Below, one piece after another: positions 37,452 through 46,258 of a stretch of DNA of 64,000 nt. A model generated the notes under the pieces. The model saw only the letters and a list, made by a program, of their open reading frames with translations, was not told the DNA's origin and did not search any database. Both the position numbers and the translations under genes were made by a program. The stretch lies in assembly GCF_011290685.1 (NCBI RefSeq), contig NZ_JAANYN010000003.1, positions 355,341 through 419,340 of the forward strand. Reading direction: 5' to 3'. Numbering within the stretch: the first letter of the stretch is position 1; each line of letters opens with the position of its first letter. This DNA is from Cyclobacterium plantarum. Lineage in GTDB: Bacteria; Bacteroidota; Bacteroidia; Cytophagales; Cyclobacteriaceae.

Positions 37452-37922
37452 ATGGCAGATAAGTCAATTGTTGAAAAAGCAAAAAAAATATTTGAAAATT
37501 ACCTTGTTCGACAAGGAAGCCGTAAAACCCCGGAAAGATTTTCCGTCATAGATGAATTGTATGCACTGCCACAAGACGAGCATATTGACGTAGAAGGGTT
37601 ATTTTTAAAAATGAGGAATGGCGGTTATTCTATCAGTAGGGCCACCATCTACAATACGCTTGATCTGCTGGTGGAATGTGGCCTTGCTGTCAAACATCAA
37701 TTTAAGGACAAGGTAGCCTTATACGAGCAAGCCCTTACCTACAAACATCACGACCATTATGTTTGCAACCAATGCAGGAAAATAAAGGAGTTTTCTGATC
37801 AAAGAATCAACCTGATCAAGGAAGCCATGGGAAAGGAATTTTCTTCCCATATTACCAGCCATTCTTTGGTATTGTATGGTGACTGCGAGATTCCTGAATG
37901 TGAGAATTTACAGGTAATCTGA
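37452..37922 (+). CDS. Fur-family transcriptional regulator
   Basis: This 156-residue metal-responsive repressor of the Fur/PerR family has a winged-helix N-terminal half with ISRATIYNTLDLLVE (about 61-75). The metal-binding C-terminal half has KHHDHYVC (residues 98-105), Cys105-Cys108 and Cys145-Cys150. The two cysteine pairs fit the structural zinc site. Whether it senses iron, peroxide (PerR) or zinc cannot be told from sequence. It starts at ATG. The SRPBCC gene on the opposite strand converges 25 bp away. Confidence 0.93.
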   Translation: MADKSIVEKAKKIFENYLVRQGSRKTPERFSVIDELYALPQDEHIDVEGLFLKMRNGGYSISRATIYNTLDLLVECGLAVKHQFKDKVALYEQALTYKHHDHYVCNQCRKIKEFSDQRINLIKEAMGKEFSSHITSHSLVLYGDCEIPECENLQVI

Positions 37923-37947
37923 GCGCCATTTTTTATTTGGCTTTAAT

Positions 37948-38391
37948 TTACTTTCTGGAAAACACCCTTTTGTATATAGGCTTTCGCATGGCAAACTGAA
38001 GATAAAGAGCAGGATACAGAAGTATGTCCAAAATGAAATGATGGCTCTTGTAGCTTATTTCATCCCTAATAATCGAATGATGATCATCTAATTTGATAAT
38101 ACTGTGTTTGTGCCGCCAGGACTTGAGAAAAAAAGGAAGTCTTGTTCCCTCATCAATGAAAAAGAACGCTTTATCATCCGTCTTGTCCGCTATTATTTCA
38201 CTCGTCCAAACTTGTTTGAACAACAAAAAATCTAACTCCAGGCTTACCAGATCTCCTTTGGATGAACCATCAAACCTTAATAATTTTACCGGAGGAAAAG
38301 GAGGGTTCAGTGCTTGAAACAAGTCCTTATTAAAACCCTCCTTTACCTGCAGGTAGGATTGATTGACTTTGGTAGATAGATTGATTTTCAT
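37948..38391 (-). CDS. SRPBCC-superfamily (START-like) hypothetical protein
   Basis: This 147-residue soluble protein resembles the SRPBCC ligand-binding superfamily. It has a beta-strand, helix, beta-sheet, C-terminal helix pattern, with FNKDLFQALNPPFPPV near the start and YKSHHFILDILLYPALYLQFAMRKPIYKRVF at the end (residues about 110-143). This type is often annotated as a ligand-binding or cell-division inhibitor-like domain. No ligand is suggested by the neighbours. It is 14 bp downstream of hflC on the same strand and may be co-transcribed with hflK and hflC. Confidence 0.72.
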   Translation of the reverse strand: MKINLSTKVNQSYLQVKEGFNKDLFQALNPPFPPVKLLRFDGSSKGDLVSLELDFLLFKQVWTSEIIADKTDDKAFFFIDEGTRLPFFLKSWRHKHSIIKLDDHHSIIRDEISYKSHHFILDILLYPALYLQFAMRKPIYKRVFSRK

Positions 38392-38405
38392 CCGGGATTA
38401 TCCCT

Positions 38406-39344
38406 TTATTGCATTTGTTTCAGGTACTGAAAAAGGTCACTGTCAGAAGAGATAACCAGACTGGTTTTTTCATCTAAAGAATTTTCAAGGGCCTCCAGGG
38501 ACCTTAAAAATTTATACAAAGCGACAGATTGCTGATTTTTGTTGTAGGCAGAGGCATATATTGCTGTAGCTTCTGCATCTGCCCTACCCCTGATTTCCTC
38601 GGCCTCCCTTTTGGCTTCAGACTGAATTTGTGCCAAATCCCTCTCTTTATCACCTTGTATTTTTCTTGCCTCACCCTGGCCCTCAGACCTGAATTGGTCT
38701 GCGATCCGGTTCCTTTCACTGATCATTCTGTCGTAGACCCTATCCCTAACTTCATCTACATAATTCATTCTTTTGAAGCGGAAATCCAGGATTCGAACAC
38801 CCAGATCTGAGGTTCTTTCATTGGCCTTTTGCAATACGATTTCTTCAATGGCTTCTCTTCCTACTTCTATGTCTTCCAGTACTTCCAGCTCTTCCATAAA
38901 ATCCTCTGTCACTTCTGGGTCCCTGTTGGTAGAACGCACGATATCCAGCAAGTCATGGCTGGCAATGGCATTTCGGGTTTCCCCATCCAGAATATCATCC
39001 AGTCTTGATTGGGCGGATCTTTCGTCCCGCAGCCTGATGAAAAACTGAAGGGGATCGGTAATCTCCCAACGGGCGTAGGTATCGACAAAAATAAATTTCT
39101 TATCCCTGGTAGGGACCTGGTTTTTATCACCATCCCACTCCAGATAGCGCTTGTCAAAAAACTGCACTTTTTGGATAAAAGGGACTACAAAATTAACACC
39201 AGGATCTGTCCTGGGCTCACCAACAGGTTTACCAAATTGGGTCACAATGGCTTGCTCTGTTTCATCCAGAATAAAAACGCTTTGTCCCACCAGGATCAAG
39301 GCTACTACTACAGCTATTATATAAATTACTTTACTTTTTTTCAT
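38406..39344 (-). CDS. hflC: HflC, SPFH-domain membrane protease regulator
   Basis: HflC pairs with HflK to form a large cage in the inner membrane that surrounds and controls the FtsH protease. The 312-residue protein has an N-terminal anchor (about 5-24). The SPFH/band-7 domain (about 25-220) contains ETEQAIVTQFGKPVGEPRTDPG, the usual HflC opening. A long charged coiled-coil follows (about 210-265, RSEGQGEARKIQGDKERDL). It starts at ATG, 37 bp after hflK. ftsH itself is not in the window. Confidence 0.93.
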   Translation of the reverse strand: MKKSKVIYIIAVVVALILVGQSVFILDETEQAIVTQFGKPVGEPRTDPGVNFVVPFIQKVQFFDKRYLEWDGDKNQVPTRDKKFIFVDTYARWEITDPLQFFIRLRDERSAQSRLDDILDGETRNAIASHDLLDIVRSTNRDPEVTEDFMEELEVLEDIEVGREAIEEIVLQKANERTSDLGVRILDFRFKRMNYVDEVRDRVYDRMISERNRIADQFRSEGQGEARKIQGDKERDLAQIQSEAKREAEEIRGRADAEATAIYASAYNKNQQSVALYKFLRSLEALENSLDEKTSLVISSDSDLFQYLKQMQ

Positions 39345-39381
39345 GGGAAACTATTTTTATTATCAGGTTAAAAAAATAAAC

Positions 39382-40359
39382 TTATGGGGCTGGATTCACA
39401 CTGCTTTTATTCAGGTTAAGCAGTGGTAAAACATTACTGCCTTGCTCATCGGTGATGATTTTGTTACCAATTTTGGGTAGCACCTTCTCAAGGGTTTCCA
39501 GATAGAGCCTTTGTTTGGTCACTTGAGGCGCCATAACATAAGCGGCAAAGACCGAATTAAAGCGTTCTGCTTCTCCTCTGGCCCCATTGACCCTGTTCAA
39601 GGCATAAGCTTCCGCCAATTGGATGGTTTCCTCAGCTTCCCCTCTTGCTCTTGGGATCACCCGGTTATAATCTGCTTCGGCTTGATTGATTAATGTTTCA
39701 CGCTCTTGTTGAGCCTCATTCACTGCGTTGAAACTAGGTTTTACGGGCTCTGGTGGATTGACATCTTGCAATACTACCTGGTCTATCCGAATGCCATTTT
39801 CGTATTCATCACACAATTCTTGTAACAATACTTCCACACTGGTGGCAATTTCCTGCCTGCCAACTGTCAAAACTTCATTAACAGTTCGGTCACCTACGAT
39901 TTTTCTCATGGCGGCCTCTGACATGTCATTCAGTGTTTTCTCAGCATTGCGGACCTTGAACAGGTAATTGTAAGAATCTACTATCCGATATTGGACCACC
40001 CATTCCACGTCGGTTAGGTTTAAGTCACCTGTAAGCATCATGCTTTCGTCTCCGTAACCTGATTTAACATATTCAGATTGTGTTCCGGCACTACTTGTCC
40101 TAAATCCGAACTCTTGTTTGAGTTGCCGTTGAACAGGGATTTTATACATGGTTTCTGCAAATGGGATGATGAAATTCAATCCAGGCATAACGGTTCGGTT
40201 ATACTCTCCCAGTTGGATGACCACACCCTCCTCTTCCGGACCAACGGTCCTTATTGTAGAAAATATTAAAATGATAGCGACTACTATTAGGATAATCCTG
40301 GATAAATACTTTTTGATCCAATCCGGATTAATATTGATTTCAAATTGATTGTCTGACAT
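39382..40359 (-). CDS. hflK: HflK, SPFH-domain membrane protease regulator
   Basis: HflK is the partner of HflC in the FtsH-regulating membrane complex. The 325-residue protein has one transmembrane segment near residue 20-36 and an SPFH domain (about 37-220, GPEEEGVVIQLGEYNRTVMPGL). The HflK signature LQDVNPPEPVKPSFNAVNEAQQERE (residues about 195-219) separates HflK from HflC. A coiled-coil and C-terminal tail follow. It is shorter at the N-terminus than the E. coli protein because it lacks the proline- and glycine-rich cytosolic extension. It starts at ATG and precedes hflC. Confidence 0.94.
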   Translation of the reverse strand: MSDNQFEININPDWIKKYLSRIILIVVAIILIFSTIRTVGPEEEGVVIQLGEYNRTVMPGLNFIIPFAETMYKIPVQRQLKQEFGFRTSSAGTQSEYVKSGYGDESMMLTGDLNLTDVEWVVQYRIVDSYNYLFKVRNAEKTLNDMSEAAMRKIVGDRTVNEVLTVGRQEIATSVEVLLQELCDEYENGIRIDQVVLQDVNPPEPVKPSFNAVNEAQQERETLINQAEADYNRVIPRARGEAEETIQLAEAYALNRVNGARGEAERFNSVFAAYVMAPQVTKQRLYLETLEKVLPKIGNKIITDEQGSNVLPLLNLNKSSVNPAP

Positions 40360-40448
40360 AAAATACTGTATTTTTCGGCAATTTACGATTTATTGACTGA
40401 ATAGCATCAGTTAATTGTTATCATTTGGGAGTTCAGTAATAGCTGTCT

Positions 40449-41060
40449 TTAAAACATCCAAAGGAATAAAATAAACAATACCAACCATACCGCATCCATA
40501 AACTTCCAATACACAGAAAATAGTCCCAGTTTCATTTCTTCGTAGGGATTGGACAAAAGAATCAGCGTGCTAACCGGATCTTTTTCTGACTTTTTTAAAT
40601 GAATCAATAGCACCAAAGCATAAATCAGGGCTCCTGCAAGGTGAAACAAGTGTATGCCACTGAGCAGGTACAGGAAACTACCAGATGGAAGTCCCCTGAA
40701 ATCTATTCCCATACCGGAAAGCTCGCGCCATCCGGTAAACTGTAAGGTTGAAAAAAGCAGGCCAAGCAGTAAAGTTACAAACAGGTAAATTTTTGTTTTT
40801 TCAATGTTATTGCTGTTAAAGTAGGGAAGTATCCTTCCGGAAGTAAAACTGCTGACGATGATCACCATACTGCTGATGATAAACGATTTTGGAATAGCAA
40901 ACTGATCATACCTTCCTGCCTCCGGTTGAGAAAGCACAAAGGCCGTCATCAGAAATAAAAAAATCAATCCGCTGCCAAACATGCCCAAATACATAATGGT
41001 CCTGTAGGGATGCAGGTTTTCAATTTTTTCGAACCAATGGGATTTTTCCTCTCTTTGCAT
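40449..41060 (-). CDS. Haem-copper oxidase subunit III-like protein
   Basis: This 203-residue membrane protein has five hydrophobic segments and matches the CoxIII fold: GMFGSGLIFLFLMTAF, LLGLLFSTLQFTGWREL, SGIHLFHLAGALIYAL, and the C-terminal SVYWKFMDAVWLVLFILFL. The canonical subunit III end is Y-W-H-F-x-D, so the His is replaced by Lys here. The ATG at 41060 is chosen; longer starts add residues that do not look like a membrane protein. It stands alone, with no subunit I or II gene nearby. An assembly or accessory role is possible. Confidence 0.83.
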   Translation of the reverse strand: MQREEKSHWFEKIENLHPYRTIMYLGMFGSGLIFLFLMTAFVLSQPEAGRYDQFAIPKSFIISSMVIIVSSFTSGRILPYFNSNNIEKTKIYLFVTLLLGLLFSTLQFTGWRELSGMGIDFRGLPSGSFLYLLSGIHLFHLAGALIYALVLLIHLKKSEKDPVSTLILLSNPYEEMKLGLFSVYWKFMDAVWLVLFILFLWMF

Positions 41061-41223
41061 AAACGTATATTGGAAACATAACAAATTCAAATTTTGTTGG
41101 TTCTTTCCAGGATTTGTTTTGTTTTCCAATCGACCCTTTCCCGATTTTGAAGGAAATGGCCATTTTATACAAGGGAAATTAATAAATTGCGGCAATCATT
41201 TTAAGACCATTAAAAAAAAACAG

Positions 41224-44200
41224 TTGGATAGGCGGGCATTTTTGTCTCTATACGAGGAAGATCCCTTTGTCAGTAACCTGGCATTGGCAATTAAATCAGG
41301 AAAGCATTCAAGACTGCAGGTAAAAGGGCTATCAGGCAGCATGGATATGATTTTAATCCAGGCCATGACAAAATTGGTCGGAGGTTTTCATGTAATCATT
41401 GGTTATGACAAGGAGGATGCAGCTTATTTGGGAAGTGATTGGCAGGCTTTGACAGGTGAAGCACCCTATCTTTTTCCGGCAAGTTATAAAAAACCCTATC
41501 ACCATGAAGACATTGAAAATGCCAATGTGTTGATGCGGGCGGAAATTCTGAACAAGCTTTCCGGATCTCCAACAGAAGGTAAGTTGCTGATCAGCTCTCC
41601 GGAAGCCATCTATGAAAAGGTAGTCAACAAGAAAAGTCTGAAAGAACACACCTTTACGGTAGAAGTAGGTGAAAAGGTAGACCTATCCTTTGTGGAAGAG
41701 CTTTTGCATACCTATGGCTTCGAAAAGTCCGATTTCGTTTACGAAGCAGGCCAGTTTGCCATTAGGGGAGGTATTATTGATATTTTTTCTTATGCCAATG
41801 ACATGCCATACCGTCTTGAACTTTTTGGCAAAGAGATTGAGAGTATCAGACCTTTTGATCCGGAGACGCAATTGTCTACAGGGAAAATAGCCAAAATTAG
41901 CATTATCCCCAATATTCAAACCAAAATGAAGAAGGAATTCAGGCAGCCTGTCATGGATTTTTTTCCTCCGGACACCTACTTGTGGATAAAGGATTACAAA
42001 CATTGCCTGGGTGTATTGGAAAGCCTGTTTGACAAAGCAAAAGGTTACTTTCAGGATTCAGGGGATGGAGATAATGCAGGGAATGGTCTGTTAATGAGCC
42101 CTGAAAAGTTATTTTTGGCTGCAGACGAATTTGAAAAAGGGATTGCTGCCTTCACTCAGTTGGCTTTTGGTCATAGGTTTGAGTGGAAAGGCGTGCCTGA
42201 ATTTAAATTTCAGGGTAAGCCCCAGCCTTCTTTCAATAAGCATTTTGATTTACTTGTCCAGAACCTGAATGAGAATGCAACAAAAGGCCTAAGTAATATC
42301 ATTTGTTCCGAAAGTGAAAAGCAAATCGGCCGTTTGTTGAATATTTTTTCTGAACTGGATCCCACTTTACGTATCCAAACTTTACCTTTAAGCTTGCGGG
42401 AGGGCTTTATTGACGATTCTTTAAAATTGGCCTGCTATACCGATCACCAGATTTTTGAAAGATTTCACAGGTACAAAACCAGCAAAGCCTCTTCTAAATC
42501 CAAAGCGCTTACCCTGAAAGAAATAAAGAGTTTGCACCCCGGGGATTTTATCGTGCACGTGGATTATGGCATTGGGCGATTTGCAGGTCTGGAAAAGGTG
42601 GAGGTCAATGGGAAATTACAGGAAGCCATTAGGTTGGTATTCCGGGATGATGATCTGCTGTATGTAAACATCCATGCTTTACATAAAATTTCTAAATACA
42701 GCAGCCAGGAGGGCACTATGCCCAGCATGTCCAAATTGGGGTCGCCGGAATGGGAGAATAAAAAAACCCGGGTAAAGAAAAAAGTAAAAGATATCGCCAA
42801 GGACCTGATCAAGCTATATTCCAAACGAAAATCGGCTCCCGGGCATCAGTTTTCCACGGACAGTGTCCTGCAAATCGAGCTTGAGAGCTCTTTTATCTAT
42901 GAGGATACCCCCGATCAGGCAACAGCCACTTCTGATGTCAAGGTGGATATGGAAAAACCATACCCTATGGACAGGTTGGTATGCGGTGATGTGGGTTTTG
43001 GGAAGACCGAAGTGGCCGTCCGGGCTGTTTTTAAGGCTGTAAATGATCGCAAGCAGGTGGCTGTTTTGGTGCCAACCACCATATTGGCCATGCAGCATTA
43101 CCAAACATTTAAAGAACGGCTGGCAGATTTTCCGGTTGAAATCGAGTATATCAACAGGTTTCGCTCAGCCAAAGACACCAAAGAAATCATTAAACGGGTG
43201 GCTTCAGGCGAAATCGACATATTGATAGGAACCCACAGAATTGTAAATAAAGATATCAAATTCAAGGACCTGGGGCTGTTGGTCATTGATGAGGAGCAAA
43301 AATTTGGGGTGAAGGTTAAAGACCAACTCAAACAACTTCGCGTGAATGTTGATGTGCTTACCCTAACGGCGACACCCATTCCAAGAACGCTTCATTTCTC
43401 CCTGATGGGGGCCAGGGACCTTTCCGTAATCGCCACACCACCTCCAAACAGGCAACCGGTGACCACAGAGATTTACACATTCAGGGAAGATATCATCCGG
43501 GATGCAGTGGCAAACGAGCTTAGCCGGGGAGGGCAGGTGTTTTTTGTTCATAACAGGGTGGGAGAAATTGATTCCATTGCTAACCTGATTTTGAGGTTGG
43601 TTCCTGATGCAAAGGTGGTTGGAGCACACGGGCAGATGGACGGGAAAAAACTAGAGAAAATCATGGTTGACTTTATCGAAGGATCCTATGATGTGCTGGT
43701 TTCCACAAATATCATTGAGTCGGGCCTGGATATTCCCAATGCCAACACCATAATAATTAACAGAGCGCATATGTTTGGCATGAGCGATCTGCACCAGATG
43801 AGGGGCCGGGTGGGCAGAAGCAACAAAAAGGCCTATTGTTTCCTGCTTACACCTCCCACAGCTACGCTGAGCACAGAGTCAAGAAAGCGCTTGCAAGCCC
43901 TTGAGGAATTCTCTGATCTGGGGGATGGATTTAAGGTGGCCATGAGGGACCTGGATATCAGAGGTGCAGGTAATTTACTGGGAGCAGAACAAAGTGGGTT
44001 TATTACGGATCTTGGATTTGAAATGTACCATAAAATCCTGGATGAAGCCGTTCATGAGCTAAAACAAACAGAATTTTCGGCTCTTTTTGAGGTGGATCTA
44101 AAAGAAAAAACGGCTCCTTTGGTACAAGATTGCGTAATTGAAACCGACATGGAATTGCTTATTCCAGAAAGTTACGTTAGTAATATTTCAGAGCGGTTGA

Positions 44201-44577
44201 GCCTTTATTCCAAATTGGACAATATAAAAGAAGAAAACGAACTCGAAGGTTTTAAGGAAGAAATCAGAGACCGCTTTGGCCCTATTCCCGATCGGGTCCA
44301 GGCATTGTTTGAAACAGTAGAGCTTCGCTGGATGGCTGAAAACCTGGGCTTTGAAAAGCTCGTGTTAAAAAATGAACAAATGAAATGTTATTTCGTTTCT
44401 TCCAAAAATGATGGATATTTCAATTCTGCGGTATTCAAGGCAATTATTAACTTTATTCAGGTCAAAGGCAGGTATTGTAAAATAAAAGAAACCAAAGACC
44501 GTTTATTATTGGTAATCAAAGGAGTGGACAGCATTCCTGCCGGCAAAAAATGGCTTTCGGATATGCTCGCTCAATAA
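41224..44577 (+). CDS. mfd: Transcription-repair coupling factor
   Basis: Mfd removes RNA polymerase stalled at DNA lesions and recruits UvrA. The protein is about 1117 residues from TTG 41224, close to the family length. It contains UvrB-homology modules (about 1-320), the RNA-polymerase-interacting CarD-like domain (about 431-505, HPGDFIVHVDYGIGRF), helicase motif I GDVGFGKT (about 588-595), motif II DEEQ (about 686), the RGRVGRS motif and a C-terminal TRCF domain. No in-frame ATG precedes the conserved start. TTG 41224 places FLSLYEED five residues in, as expected. TTG 41119 is an alternative. Confidence 0.96.
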   Translation: MDRRAFLSLYEEDPFVSNLALAIKSGKHSRLQVKGLSGSMDMILIQAMTKLVGGFHVIIGYDKEDAAYLGSDWQALTGEAPYLFPASYKKPYHHEDIENANVLMRAEILNKLSGSPTEGKLLISSPEAIYEKVVNKKSLKEHTFTVEVGEKVDLSFVEELLHTYGFEKSDFVYEAGQFAIRGGIIDIFSYANDMPYRLELFGKEIESIRPFDPETQLSTGKIAKISIIPNIQTKMKKEFRQPVMDFFPPDTYLWIKDYKHCLGVLESLFDKAKGYFQDSGDGDNAGNGLLMSPEKLFLAADEFEKGIAAFTQLAFGHRFEWKGVPEFKFQGKPQPSFNKHFDLLVQNLNENATKGLSNIICSESEKQIGRLLNIFSELDPTLRIQTLPLSLREGFIDDSLKLACYTDHQIFERFHRYKTSKASSKSKALTLKEIKSLHPGDFIVHVDYGIGRFAGLEKVEVNGKLQEAIRLVFRDDDLLYVNIHALHKISKYSSQEGTMPSMSKLGSPEWENKKTRVKKKVKDIAKDLIKLYSKRKSAPGHQFSTDSVLQIELESSFIYEDTPDQATATSDVKVDMEKPYPMDRLVCGDVGFGKTEVAVRAVFKAVNDRKQVAVLVPTTILAMQHYQTFKERLADFPVEIEYINRFRSAKDTKEIIKRVASGEIDILIGTHRIVNKDIKFKDLGLLVIDEEQKFGVKVKDQLKQLRVNVDVLTLTATPIPRTLHFSLMGARDLSVIATPPPNRQPVTTEIYTFREDIIRDAVANELSRGGQVFFVHNRVGEIDSIANLILRLVPDAKVVGAHGQMDGKKLEKIMVDFIEGSYDVLVSTNIIESGLDIPNANTIIINRAHMFGMSDLHQMRGRVGRSNKKAYCFLLTPPTATLSTESRKRLQALEEFSDLGDGFKVAMRDLDIRGAGNLLGAEQSGFITDLGFEMYHKILDEAVHELKQTEFSALFEVDLKEKTAPLVQDCVIETDMELLIPESYVSNISERLSLYSKLDNIKEENELEGFKEEIRDRFGPIPDRVQALFETVELRWMAENLGFEKLVLKNEQMKCYFVSSKNDGYFNSAVFKAIINFIQVKGRYCKIKETKDRLLLVIKGVDSIPAGKKWLSDMLAQ

Positions 44578-44779
44578 GTGGCGGTTTGTGTCAAAAGTAC
44601 TTATGTCCTTAAGGTTAAGGAGTTTGTCGGGAAGGTAATGATTATTAATTCAATCAAAATTGAAATATTTTGAAATTTTTTATGAAGCAAATAAGTACAA
44701 TGGCATGAAAATTAATGTATTATTTCACAGATATCGGCCAAAATTGACTTTTGGGCTTTTCTGGGGAGAAGAAAGTTTA

Positions 44780-44810
44780 TTGGTATAATGTATTATTGAT
44801 CATATATTAG
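44780..44810 (+). promoter_or_regulatory. Possible Bacteroidota promoter for the GldJ-like gene
   Basis: TTG at 44780-44782 and TATATTAG at 44803-44810 match the -33/-7 pattern with 20-bp spacing and one deviation in the -7 box (A for T). The boxes lie 34 bp before the ATG at 44844. Confidence 0.4.
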
Positions 44811-44843
44811 CGTTTTAATAGGGCAAAACCAAAAAGTTGTCAC

Positions 44844-46067
44844 ATGAGATTGGGGAACAAAAAATTTCAAATTAGTTTTTTTGCTGCAGTAGCCATTTTA
44901 GCGCTGCTGGTTACTTCCTGTGGGAATAAATCCGGGAGAAGAACAGCCAGTGATCCTGGAGGGGTAAGTGCTTCGACAGGGGCACGTTACAGTTTTGATG
45001 AGGAGGATTCTACTTCATTTCAGGTTTTCAGGCTACCCAGTGAGGTGGTAGGACCCAGATTGGTGTTTATTCAGGGAGGAAGGGCCGTACTGGGTTCTCA
45101 GGAGCAGGATATCATGGGCTTTCGGGACAATGTGGAACGAACCGTTACCATCGCTTCTTTTTACATGGATGAGACCGAAGTCACCAACGTGGATTACAAA
45201 GAGTTCTTGTTCAACATGGCCAAGCGTGACGGAGTCAGTGCAGATTCCATTCAAAAACTGGAACCTAATGAAGATGTATGGGATGGTACAATGTCTTACA
45301 ATGATGTGTATGCCACCTATTATTTCCGATACCCTGGTTTTAATTTCTATCCGGTAGCAGGTGTGAGTTGGACACAAGCCAATGCCTACAGTGAATGGCG
45401 GACCGCTTATGTAAACGAATTGGAAAGGCAAAAAAATGAATTGGATTCAACCCTTACAAAAGACCAGCTAATCGAAAGAGGTTCCGTATTTCCTGACTAC
45501 AGGCTTCCAAATGAGGCAGAATGGGAGTTTGCTGCCAAGGCAATGATTGGAACCCAATACATGGATGAAAACCAGGAAAACGGCCGGATCTATCCCTGGG
45601 ATGGTCGTGGACCCAGAAACCCCTACAATATCAAGAGGAAATCACGTCAGGGAGATTTTCTGGCTAACTTTAAGCGGGGCAGGGGTGACTATGCCGGTAT
45701 TCCTGGTAGCGTCTCCAATGATGGAGAAATTATCCCTACCAATGTATATGATTTTCCAGCAAATGATTTCGGATTGTACAATATGGCGGGAAATATGAAC
45801 GAGTGGGTTCAGGATGTTTACCGTCCGCTTTCCTTTCAGGATTTTGACGATTTGAACCCTTTGCGGAAAGATGGGGTCTATGATGAAGAAAATACCTACA
45901 ACACCACTTTGATAGACGATAATTATCGGGTGTACAAAGGAGGGTCCTGGAGGGATGTTGCCTACTGGCTGGCACCCGGAACAAGGAGATTTATGCATCA
46001 GGATTCCGCCTCCAACCACATTGGATTCAGGTGTGCCATGATTGCGGTAGGTGGTAAAGACAGGTAA
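44844..46067 (+). CDS. gldJ: GldJ-like gliding-motility/T9SS lipoprotein (FGE-sulfatase fold)
   Basis: This 407-residue lipoprotein has a lipobox ending VTSC at Cys26 and a formylglycine-generating-enzyme (FGE/SUMF1) fold: FIQGGRAVLGSQEQD, FYMDETEVTNVDYKEFL, YRLPNEAEWEFAAKA, NMNEWVQDVY, and the end IGFRCAMI. This is the layout of GldJ and GldK, lipoproteins needed for gliding and T9SS function in Flavobacterium. The catalytic cysteine that precedes the SASNHIGFRC segment in true FGE is not there (RRFMHQDSAS instead), so a structural role is more likely. GldJ fits better than GldK, but I am not certain. A terminator follows. Confidence 0.75.
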   Translation: MRLGNKKFQISFFAAVAILALLVTSCGNKSGRRTASDPGGVSASTGARYSFDEEDSTSFQVFRLPSEVVGPRLVFIQGGRAVLGSQEQDIMGFRDNVERTVTIASFYMDETEVTNVDYKEFLFNMAKRDGVSADSIQKLEPNEDVWDGTMSYNDVYATYYFRYPGFNFYPVAGVSWTQANAYSEWRTAYVNELERQKNELDSTLTKDQLIERGSVFPDYRLPNEAEWEFAAKAMIGTQYMDENQENGRIYPWDGRGPRNPYNIKRKSRQGDFLANFKRGRGDYAGIPGSVSNDGEIIPTNVYDFPANDFGLYNMAGNMNEWVQDVYRPLSFQDFDDLNPLRKDGVYDEENTYNTTLIDDNYRVYKGGSWRDVAYWLAPGTRRFMHQDSASNHIGFRCAMIAVGGKDR

Positions 46068-46096
46068 AATTTTAACGAAATAGCTGATAAGAAATG

Positions 46097-46121
46097 AAAA
46101 AGGGTGATTCACCCTTTTTTT
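46097..46121 (+). terminator. Rho-independent terminator after the GldJ-like gene
   Basis: A 10-bp stem (46097-46106 with 46110-46119, AAAAAGGGTG paired with CACCCTTTTT) and a short loop are followed by T residues, 30 bp past the stop codon. The T-run on one side and A-run on the other would also work on the opposite strand. Confidence 0.85.
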
Positions 46122-46218
46122 TATGCCGTGTTTTTCCCTGTTGATATTTAGAAAAAAGCCTTTTGAAAAGCAATTGGGGATATTGGCTGATTTTGCTATA
46201 AAATCCTGAATTTAATCT

Positions 46219-46226
46219 TATTTTTG
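46219..46226 (+). promoter_or_regulatory. Possible -7 element for the YCF48-type gene
   Basis: TATTTTTG matches TAnnTTTG and lies 32 bp before the ATG at 46259. A TTTTG ending at 46195 is 23 bp upstream, slightly beyond the ideal 19-21 bp. Confidence 0.35.
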
Positions 46227-46258
46227 TAGGCATAATTTATTTAAACTTAGGGATTTGT

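Noticed and set aside
41060-41091. Promoter for the oxidase III-like gene (TTTG, 20 bp, TACGTTTA on the minus strand)
   Set aside because: The -7 box overlaps the ATG at 41058-41060, so transcription would start inside the gene.
44608-44623. Short inverted repeat TCCTTAA/TTAAGGA after mfd as a terminator
   Set aside because: The 7-bp stem is AT-rich with almost no loop and no T-run follows.
45642-46112. A 156-codon antisense frame within the GldJ-like gene
   Set aside because: The GldJ-like frame has clear family motifs throughout; the antisense frame has none.
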